DNA from: an uncultured Lachnospiraceae bacterium | GTDB lineage: Bacteria > Bacillota > Clostridia > Lachnospirales > Lachnospiraceae | Direction: 5' to 3' | Assembly (NCBI GenBank): GCA_905199445.1 | Contig: CAJKGK010000039.1 | Span: forward strand, 1 to 19,787 | DNA length: 19,787 bases | Shown here: in pieces, positions 7,583 through 13,732 of the stretch | Layout of the letters: every line of letters starts with the position of its first letter | Position numbering within the stretch: the first letter of the stretch is position 1 | The notes under the pieces: model-generated | Told to the model about the DNA's origin: nothing | Databases searched by the model: none | Seen by the model: only the letters and a program-made list of their open reading frames with translations | Made by a program: the position numbers and the translations under genes

Positions 7583-8401
7583 ATGGCAAAAAAAGTACCC
7601 GTAACAAATCAGGATCGTGAAAAAAGCTATTTTAAGTATTATGCAGAAGATGTGTATTGTGGAGAACCGGAAAAATACGATATGATTTCTGATCACCCGG
7701 AAGATAATTCCAAGGCATTGCATATCAACAACAGAAATGATCTATTTCTTCCCGGAGATCTTCCGGGAGAATTTGGCTGGTGGCTAATGGATGACGGCAC
7801 AGCGCTCATCGCAAATCAAACATTTTTTCCTGGACTGACCGGAGAAATGTTTGACTGGTGGTTTGCATGGCATCCCATTGATCGACTTCGCTATGCATGC
7901 TGGGATAATGAAGATCATTATGATGTGTACCTGGATGATCCTGCGAAGGCACTTGATATGACCAAATCTATGCGTGAACGCCATTGGGGCAGCGTACATA
8001 ACATCTGGGAAGATATTGGAACCGGAAACATCGATCTGCTCCGTATTCATTTTGAAAAACCATCAGATCTGGGATACGACGAAAGTAAAGTGGATACAGA
8101 TGTATGTAATGGTCTTGTCTGCGCAAATGTTCAGATTTTAGGAAATGGGGATCAGCCGGATATTCCAGTGGTTATGACACATTTTCTCCGTCCGGTTGAA
8201 GGCGGATCAATCCTTCGGTCCAGATTCTGGTTCGGCTGGCAGATCATTGACGGAAAAGCCGTAAAAGCCATCCCGGATGGTGTAAAAATCCCTTCCATTG
8301 GACCTGTATGTCTGCTGAATCATAATGTAAAAGAATTCTCTAACCTGTCCAGAATCCTTCCATCTTTATATGAGGAAGAAAAAGATCACTGGGCAAAATA
8401 A
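7583..8401 (+). CDS. PhlG/phloretin-hydrolase-like zinc C-C hydrolase
   Basis: 272-residue cytosolic enzyme resembling the diacetylphloroglucinol hydrolase (PhlG) family, which includes phloretin hydrolase of gut Eubacterium. These enzymes use zinc to cut the C-C bond between an acyl group and a hydroxylated aromatic ring. Family hallmarks: DWWFAWHP (His97), RYACW, HWGSVHNIWEDIG (Glu143), LRSRFWFG at about 211, and NHNVKEFSNLSRILP (His247, Glu251) near the end. The likely metal ligands are His97, Glu143, His247 and Glu251, assigned from my recall of the family pattern and not from an alignment. There is no signal peptide. The start is fixed by GGGAGG 7 nt before the ATG at 7583; the frame is open further upstream but overlaps the promoter. 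The MFS and LysR neighbours suggest polyphenol use. The true substrate (phloretin, an acylphloroglucinol or another aromatic ketone) cannot be told from sequence. Confidence 0.85.
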   Translation: MAKKVPVTNQDREKSYFKYYAEDVYCGEPEKYDMISDHPEDNSKALHINNRNDLFLPGDLPGEFGWWLMDDGTALIANQTFFPGLTGEMFDWWFAWHPIDRLRYACWDNEDHYDVYLDDPAKALDMTKSMRERHWGSVHNIWEDIGTGNIDLLRIHFEKPSDLGYDESKVDTDVCNGLVCANVQILGNGDQPDIPVVMTHFLRPVEGGSILRSRFWFGWQIIDGKAVKAIPDGVKIPSIGPVCLLNHNVKEFSNLSRILPSLYEEEKDHWAK

Positions 8402-8428
8402 GCACCTGCAAAAAACCATTAACATAAA

Positions 8429-8464
8429 GAGGGGGCTGAATTAAATTTATCTCACAGCCCCCTC
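8429..8464. terminator. GC-rich hairpin between convergent genes
   Basis: GAGGGGGCTG (8429-8438) pairs perfectly with CAGCCCCCTC (8455-8464) around a 16-nt loop. The hairpin lies between the converging hydrolase and DUF134-NifX genes. Neither side has a clean T-run on its 3' flank (A-run on the plus strand, CTTTATGTT on the minus strand), so its efficiency is uncertain. The rest of 8402-8577 shows nothing recognisable. Confidence 0.5.
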
Positions 8465-8577
8465 AAAAAAATATTTTACCACAACGCTTGATAAAAAGTT
8501 TTTCTAAGTATCCATATTCATTTGACTTCACTGTTTCCCACTGATATTTTCGTTATGGCAAACCGGATGCAGCCATA

Positions 8578-9435
8578 TCAATCCTGGTGATTTTCGCCAT
8601 GGCCGCCACAACCATGATGGCCTTCGCCATGTCCGCCACAGCCATGATGGCCTTCGCCGTGTCCGCCGCAGCCGTGATGGCCTTCACCGTGTTCACCACA
8701 GCCATGGCTGCCATGATGATGGTTACACTCTGTATTGGGATTGTATACAAGATTACCGGACAGGAAGGACTCTACCTGAGCGTCTGCATCTCCGCAGGCA
8801 CCTGCATACAATTCAATCCCTATTTCTGCCAGTGCATTTTTTGCGCCGGCACCGATCCCGCCACAAATCAGCACTTCAACACCATAAGCGTTTAAAAATC
8901 CGGCTAAGGCGCCATGGCCGCTGCCATTCGTATCCACGACCTGTGCTGATGTAATCTTACCTTCTTCTACTGTATAAATTTTAAACTGCTCTGTATGTCC
9001 AAAATGTTGAAATACATTGCCATTTTCATAAGTTACCGCTATTTTCATGTTTATTTCTCCTTTCATCATATGGCCAAAACGCATCTTTGCCATCACACGG
9101 CCACTTTGGGAATCCATCTTCCGATCATGCCCGCCCACAGAGTAATTTCCACCCTGTATTTTCAAAACAGCACCCTCTACCAAAACTCTTGCCAGCTTAC
9201 GTCTAGCCTCAGTGTAAAGGGATTGAATCGTTGCTCTCCCGGCATTCATAAAACATGCCGATTCTTCCTGGGTCATACCCATATAATCAATCAGACGCAG
9301 TGTCTCAAATTCTTCCACGGACATAATAATCTCCGGCATATTTTGAAAATCTTTGACCTGATTTGATCCAATCGGTCCAAATACAGGACAGATCGGTACA
9401 GATAAAACCCGCTTACATTTGTTGGGTCTTGCCAT
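8578..9435 (-). CDS. DUF134 DNA-binding / NifX-NifB-like cofactor-binding fusion with His-rich tail
   Basis: 285-residue protein in three parts. Residues 1 to about 105 are a DUF134 (UPF0251) domain with a sigma-region-4-like HTH (EEFETLRLIDYMGMTQEESACFMN, then ARRKLARVLVEG). Residues 130 to about 228 are a dinitrogenase iron-molybdenum cofactor-type domain (MKIAVTYENGNVFQHFGH, LICGGIGAGAKNAL), related to NifX and the NifB C-terminus. Residues 236-285 are a Gly/His/Cys tail with 15 His and repeated HHGCGGHGEG units, probably metal-binding. A metal- or cluster-responsive regulator is a plausible inference. There is no nif cluster nearby, and such proteins occur in many non-fixing Clostridia. 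The ATG at 9435 has AGGGGGC upstream and a strong promoter. A second, stronger ribosome binding site lies inside the gene before Met130 (9048). Confidence 0.88.
   Translation of the reverse strand: MARPNKCKRVLSVPICPVFGPIGSNQVKDFQNMPEIIMSVEEFETLRLIDYMGMTQEESACFMNAGRATIQSLYTEARRKLARVLVEGAVLKIQGGNYSVGGHDRKMDSQSGRVMAKMRFGHMMKGEINMKIAVTYENGNVFQHFGHTEQFKIYTVEEGKITSAQVVDTNGSGHGALAGFLNAYGVEVLICGGIGAGAKNALAEIGIELYAGACGDADAQVESFLSGNLVYNPNTECNHHHGSHGCGEHGEGHHGCGGHGEGHHGCGGHGEGHHGCGGHGENHQD
8593..8712 (-). repeat. four tandem 30-bp units encoding the Gly/His/Cys tail
   Basis: Units start at 8593, 8623, 8653 and 8683. The first three are close copies and the fourth is more diverged. Each encodes ten residues of the HHGCGGHGEG type, in frame with the DUF134-NifX gene. 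Copy number is likely to vary between strains by slippage. Confidence 0.9.
9048..9063 (-). promoter_or_regulatory. internal ribosome binding site and start codon within the DUF134-NifX gene
   Basis: AAAGGAG (9057-9063) stands 8 nt before the ATG at 9048, which is codon 130. Translation from here would give a free 156-residue NifX-like protein with the His-rich tail, ending at 8578. The boundary matches the start of the second domain exactly (MKIAVTYENG), so two products from one frame are plausible. Confidence 0.6.
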
Positions 9436-9472
9436 GAACAGCCCCCTTTTTCATCTATGTTTGTACTTCTTT

Positions 9473-9501
9473 AGTATATACCAATTATTGGCATAAGTCA
9501 A
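9473..9501 (-). promoter_or_regulatory. strong sigma-A promoter of the DUF134-NifX gene with a dyad in the spacer
   Basis: On the minus strand -35 TTGACT (9496-9501) and -10 TATACT (9473-9478) are 17 bp apart. The spacer contains the perfect palindrome CCAATAATTGG (9481-9491), a natural repressor position. Autoregulation by the encoded DUF134 domain is a reasonable guess. Confidence 0.75.
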
Positions 9502-9522
9502 TAATATCTCATCATCTATCTG

Positions 9523-12192
9523 TCACAAAATCATGCCTCCAATAACCAGTCCTATACCCACAAGTGCAAGGCTATATAAAACGTTGCCTGCTATTTTCCA
9601 GAATTGTTTTTTCCCGTCCCACGCCTGTGGTTCTTCCCACATTTTTTCATTTAATTCATGCTCCGGCTCCATGGCTTCCCGTTTTTCCTGTACATCTGCC
9701 CGATATTTTTCCCCGATCGGATTTATTCGCTCCGAAAATGTCTCTATTTTGGTCGGCTGTATTTGCGGGGAACTACAAGCAGAGGCCGATGGAAAAGTTT
9801 CCAGTTGTTTGTTCCATATTTCAATCTGAATATCCAGCGCTTTCACCTGTGTATCCAATTTCTGTGCTTTCTGTCTAAGCTTTTTGGCCCGAAGCACCTG
9901 TTCTTGCCTTTGTTCCTGCAGCTGTCTGATTTTTTCGTGGCAGTGCTGCCGGGCCTGTCTGTTTTGTTCCTCATTCCATATATCTTTAATTATAAGTGAC
10001 AGATTTCCAACGCTGGATGAATCCGACGGCAAAAGCTGAATTTTTTGAATCAGCCCTTTGTGCTGTGAAATCCAAGTTCTAAACATGGACTTGCATTGGG
10101 GTGTTGAAAAATTTTTACAGTCCTTAAATTTACACAGCCAAAGGATCAGGATATTCCATCCATCTGCCGCATCCCTATTTGTGGATATATTTTCTCTGGC
10201 ATAGATCTGGGCGGTAATCCATGAGCAGCACTGTTCTAAAAGGTACCCTTTTTCTTCATCAGAAACCGATAAATACACAAAATCCTCAGGAATTTTTTGA
10301 CCTGTCTGAACAAGCTTCCAGACCTGAAAGCATTTCCATGGAATCTGTTGATCCGAAGATAAATTTTCATTAAGCAAAGACTGGTACTGACTGTTTTCTT
10401 CTAAAAAATCATACAAATTCTGAAAATGATCAAAGGTTATAATCGCCCACACACTCTGCCGGTCTTCAAACCATGACGGATGTTTTTTCTGAAAATCCAG
10501 GTACGAAAAAATCCACAGGTACTGTCCTGAATCCACACCAATCTGCCACAAACCATTTTCATAAATTTCATACTGTTGCTTCATTCCCAACGTTATTCCC
10601 AGATCATGGACCAAACCTTGTATATTTAGCAGGTCTTGGAAAAGTCTGTCATTCCACTGATCATTGGTGCCTGCCTTTTTAATAAAATTTTCCAGCCACC
10701 TTTTTCGAAAAATTTCCGGAATATTTCCGGACGCAGCAGCAGAAATCATTGTTTCTAAATCAGTTTCTTCCATCCATTTCATACCGGCTTGCGTCAGTGG
10801 TTCAAAAATATCCGGCCGGATATGATAAAGTGGCCGATAGCGCTGAATACAGCCCTGAATTTGTTCCAGTTTCCCATTTAATCCAGACAACCTTGAAGCT
10901 TCTGTAGCAATACACTTTAATTCTCTTTGAATGCAATCTGATTTCTCCCAAAAATGATGAAGCACTTCCGACGCCACCGTCTTTGGCAGCTGTCTCAGTA
11001 ATATTTCATAATCCCCCCGGTTAATGGCATACATATCCTGCAGCAGAATACCTGCAGCCTGAATCAAAAGATTTTTATCGTCTTTACAGGTCCTATTTTT
11101 CATTTCCGGGAGCAGAACCTTTGTCCATAAATCAATAATAAGATCAGCTTTCGCACTTTCCGGATTCAACAATTCTTCTGCCTGAAGAATATATTGTAAT
11201 AATAATTCTTTGTACCACTCATGGTCACAGGCTCTGGCAATCAGCTGCTCCAAAAGCGCTGGCTGGTTTTGGAGGGATACCTGTTTTTCAGTATCCATGC
11301 ACCAACGCAGCCAATAATCTGGCAGCTGAGATAAATCAGGGCGCCCACTGCCTGAAATTTCATATAAGGTATTTAAAAAACCCTTATATTTTTCACAGGA
11401 AAAATCTTCAAGGACACATTGAGCCAAAAATAAAAACAGCTGAGTCTGTGAATCATTACACTGGGCATCATCGGATATTTCCTCATCCCATGTCAATATA
11501 TATCCGTTTCCATCTCCCTCCGTCACATTGTCATGATCTGTAAAAATAAAGCCGACCTGCGCCTTATTATTTTCCACATTCACACCAAAGCCCAGTCTTT
11601 CCGAAAAATTCGGGGTCCAGCCTTTAAAACCGGACAAAAGTCGAGTTATAACCGTCATCAATTCTTCCCCGCAGTTCAGGGCATTTTCCGGCACTCTGAT
11701 GATCACCGGTCCACGACCTGTAGCAATAAAATCCACAAGTTTTTCAATAAAGCAAGCCAGGCGTCCACTTTTTGTCAGCCCGTACGTTTCGAGTATACGC
11801 TGAAAATCAAACTTCTCAGGAATCAAAAACTCTGCTTCCGGCGTCTGAGGGACTTCGGACAAAAACGGATACCGATAAATAGTACCTGCGTCCTGAGGTG
11901 TCTGCGGAATCATAAAATGGCAAACCATATTTTTTCGGCCGTCTAAGGATGTGGCCGGACTGATGCCCACCCCCACATAGGATTCAAATTCCGGGGAATA
12001 TACACACAGCCTGACCGTCTGTGCACTGTTTTCCGGACAAAACTTTGCCCCTAAGGACATGCATCGATTCAGATAGCTTTCCTGAAGATTGCTGGAAGCG
12101 TTCACACCAAGGCCTTTGGAATAGCGGGTCAGCTGCCCTACACTCCATGTATAAAATGTACTGTCAAATAATGTTTGAATTCGATCATTCAT
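9523..12192 (-). CDS. GAP1-like GTPase-associated protein, coiled coil and C-terminal tail anchor
   Basis: 889-residue protein with no enzymatic motif I can see. The N-terminus (about 1-215; FYTWSVGQLTRYSKGLGVNASS, then CHFMIPQ and ERLGFGVN) resembles the N-terminal domain (type 2) of GTPase-associated protein 1, a family found next to bacterial P-loop GTPases. A long helical middle region rich in Trp, Leu and Gln follows (about 250-740). A strongly charged coiled coil lies at about 743-797, then a Pro/Glu-rich linker, and a single hydrophobic helix at 868-888 ends the chain, so the protein is probably tail-anchored with its bulk in the cytosol. The ATG at 12192 overlaps the upstream GTPase stop by 8 bp and its ribosome binding site lies in the GTPase's final Glu codons, so translation is coupled. 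A longer reading to 12276 would overlap the GTPase gene by 92 bp and is rejected. The GAP1 name is from family recall; biochemical GAP activity is not implied. Confidence 0.72.
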   Translation of the reverse strand: MNDRIQTLFDSTFYTWSVGQLTRYSKGLGVNASSNLQESYLNRCMSLGAKFCPENSAQTVRLCVYSPEFESYVGVGISPATSLDGRKNMVCHFMIPQTPQDAGTIYRYPFLSEVPQTPEAEFLIPEKFDFQRILETYGLTKSGRLACFIEKLVDFIATGRGPVIIRVPENALNCGEELMTVITRLLSGFKGWTPNFSERLGFGVNVENNKAQVGFIFTDHDNVTEGDGNGYILTWDEEISDDAQCNDSQTQLFLFLAQCVLEDFSCEKYKGFLNTLYEISGSGRPDLSQLPDYWLRWCMDTEKQVSLQNQPALLEQLIARACDHEWYKELLLQYILQAEELLNPESAKADLIIDLWTKVLLPEMKNRTCKDDKNLLIQAAGILLQDMYAINRGDYEILLRQLPKTVASEVLHHFWEKSDCIQRELKCIATEASRLSGLNGKLEQIQGCIQRYRPLYHIRPDIFEPLTQAGMKWMEETDLETMISAAASGNIPEIFRKRWLENFIKKAGTNDQWNDRLFQDLLNIQGLVHDLGITLGMKQQYEIYENGLWQIGVDSGQYLWIFSYLDFQKKHPSWFEDRQSVWAIITFDHFQNLYDFLEENSQYQSLLNENLSSDQQIPWKCFQVWKLVQTGQKIPEDFVYLSVSDEEKGYLLEQCCSWITAQIYARENISTNRDAADGWNILILWLCKFKDCKNFSTPQCKSMFRTWISQHKGLIQKIQLLPSDSSSVGNLSLIIKDIWNEEQNRQARQHCHEKIRQLQEQRQEQVLRAKKLRQKAQKLDTQVKALDIQIEIWNKQLETFPSASACSSPQIQPTKIETFSERINPIGEKYRADVQEKREAMEPEHELNEKMWEEPQAWDGKKQFWKIAGNVLYSLALVGIGLVIGGMIL

Positions 12193-13681
12193 CGTACTCC
12201 TCCTCATCCCATCCCAATTCCTGAATTTTTTTCCATATACAGGCAACCAATGGTTCCGCCAAACGAATCGGCGCATATTCTCCGGTCATGACAAAATGCT
12301 CTGCACCGTCCTGCATTTCCTTTTGTGTATCGCAGCCCAGAGCGCTGATACAGTGAAATGAAACATTTTCTCCATCCATCTGTTGCAGCTTCTTTGAGCC
12401 GTCCTCCATTAAATCCGAAAATAATGCCTTCACAACACTTGCTCTGGCCAGTCGTGCATCCGCATCCATTAAATCACCGGAAAGGCCATGCTCAAACAGC
12501 AGGCCATAACGATTGTATGCTTCCATTTCCGGCAAATACTCCAACTTATCACACTTACAAATGGTCAGGGCCAGATGCTGTTTTTGAATCACATCACCCA
12601 TACCGTTTAATAAAAGCCAGGATTTATAATCCTCATACATTTTCATAGGATTTTTCTTTTTTCTGGATTGTGTATATAAGTCCAAAGTATCTAAATCTGA
12701 ACTATTTAAATCAACATTAAGCTGATCCGGTTCAATCATATATATGTGGGCATCCATGTTGGGAAGCATTCGGATCTTTGCATCATTAAATCCATCCATC
12801 AGTGACAGAACCTCACCGCTGTTATCATAAAGGGTCACCAACAGCTGATGTCCCTTATAATAAACCTTCAGGAAAACCGGCGGAATCATATATTCTGTAT
12901 TTGTACGATCCGGACAAACCCCTTCTTCGGCCAGTTTCTCGGCCGCATTTCTTAAAAATCGATAGCTGCTGTCTGTATACCGATCCACAGCCTCCACAAT
13001 TTCCAGACCCCCGCCAATATTTTTCAGACATTCAAAATCGTTAACCATCATGGATGCGACAAAAGTCGTTTTCCCACCGCTGGTCGGTGCTAAAAGAGAG
13101 ATCCCCATATAAGCCTCTGCCTCTTCCCAGCCGATGGGCATACGATGATGGCAGCTGGGACAGCAAGGCACAAAACGCATCATCTGTGCGGATCTGACGC
13201 CCGCACTTTCCGCATAGCTGATCAAATATTCATGTCCCCGTTTTTTATATTTAAGCTTGTATATTTTTGTGCCTCTGCCACTTTCAAACATATCTTCCGC
13301 TGCTCTGGCTTCATCCTGTTTTCGATTGCCTTCCTCAATCATTCTCAGTGCTCTGCTGCACTGATTTTCCAAATTTTCATCATTGGCCTCTGACAAAATA
13401 ATATGTTCTCCATGATCATTAAAGCATTGCACCAGGCGCTGGTCGGCTCTTGGCAAAAAGACTTCATACATTGGCGCAAGCACTGTATTTTTTAGTTCCT
13501 GTGCATCATGTCCCTTTGCAAAAATCACTTCGTAAGCCATATTATCCATATCAAAGGTCAAATAACCAGTCTGACCGTTTTCTTCATCGGTTTCAAGGAA
13601 ACAAATTCCTGTATGCGCATTTTCTGAATGCACTTGTGCATCATCCAAAAGCGTATCCAATAATAAATCACTAAATTCCAT
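12185..13681 (-). CDS. P-loop GTPase, double-GTPase-2 (DO-GTPase) like
   Basis: 498-residue cytosolic protein. The G motifs are readable in order: G1 APTSGGKTT (198-206, with Ala where the first P-loop Gly is usual), G3 DNSG (286-289), G4 CKCD (375-378, a variant of N/TKxD) and G5 SAL (446-448). Just before the P-loop is a Cys/His cluster VPCCPSCHHRMP (172-182), probably a small zinc knuckle. The first 170 residues are a separate alpha/beta region I do not recognise. The layout fits the DO-GTPase type of bacterial GTPase, proposed as the switch of NTP-dependent conflict or signalling systems. The ATG at 13681 has GGGAGG 7 nt upstream. It lies 50 bp after the vWA gene and overlaps the GAP1-like gene, so the three are likely one operon. 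An ATP preference cannot be excluded, but the G4 Asp argues for GTP. Confidence 0.75.
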   Translation of the reverse strand: MEFSDLLLDTLLDDAQVHSENAHTGICFLETDEENGQTGYLTFDMDNMAYEVIFAKGHDAQELKNTVLAPMYEVFLPRADQRLVQCFNDHGEHIILSEANDENLENQCSRALRMIEEGNRKQDEARAAEDMFESGRGTKIYKLKYKKRGHEYLISYAESAGVRSAQMMRFVPCCPSCHHRMPIGWEEAEAYMGISLLAPTSGGKTTFVASMMVNDFECLKNIGGGLEIVEAVDRYTDSSYRFLRNAAEKLAEEGVCPDRTNTEYMIPPVFLKVYYKGHQLLVTLYDNSGEVLSLMDGFNDAKIRMLPNMDAHIYMIEPDQLNVDLNSSDLDTLDLYTQSRKKKNPMKMYEDYKSWLLLNGMGDVIQKQHLALTICKCDKLEYLPEMEAYNRYGLLFEHGLSGDLMDADARLARASVVKALFSDLMEDGSKKLQQMDGENVSFHCISALGCDTQKEMQDGAEHFVMTGEYAPIRLAEPLVACIWKKIQELGWDEEEYDE

Positions 13682-13702
13682 AAATATTCCTCCCTGCCTT
13701 TA

Positions 13703-13732
13703 ATTTGCCACTGCCTTATTTGCCACTGCCTT
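13703..13732 (-). repeat. 15-bp perfect tandem duplication between vWA and GTPase genes
   Basis: ATTTGCCACTGCCTT (plus-strand reading) occurs at 13703-13717 and again at 13718-13732, touching the vWA stop codon, with a partial third copy just before. It lengthens the 50-bp gap between the two genes. It may be a slippage product with no function. Confidence 0.85.

Noticed and set aside
8593..8712. CRISPR-like array of 30-bp repeats
   Set aside because: The units abut with no spacers and encode an in-frame His-rich protein tail.
8587..8895. Plus-strand reading frame rich in Met/Ala
   Set aside because: It is the mirror of the His-repeat coding sequence, with no ribosome binding site.
8578..9435. 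Evidence of nitrogen fixation
   Set aside because: NifX/NifB-like domains of this type are common in non-fixing anaerobes, and no nifHDK or nifB radical-SAM gene is present.
12193..12276. N-terminal extension of the GAP1-like protein to 12276
   Set aside because: It would overlap the GTPase gene by 92 bp and has no ribosome binding site, whereas the ATG at 12192 is coupled to the GTPase stop.
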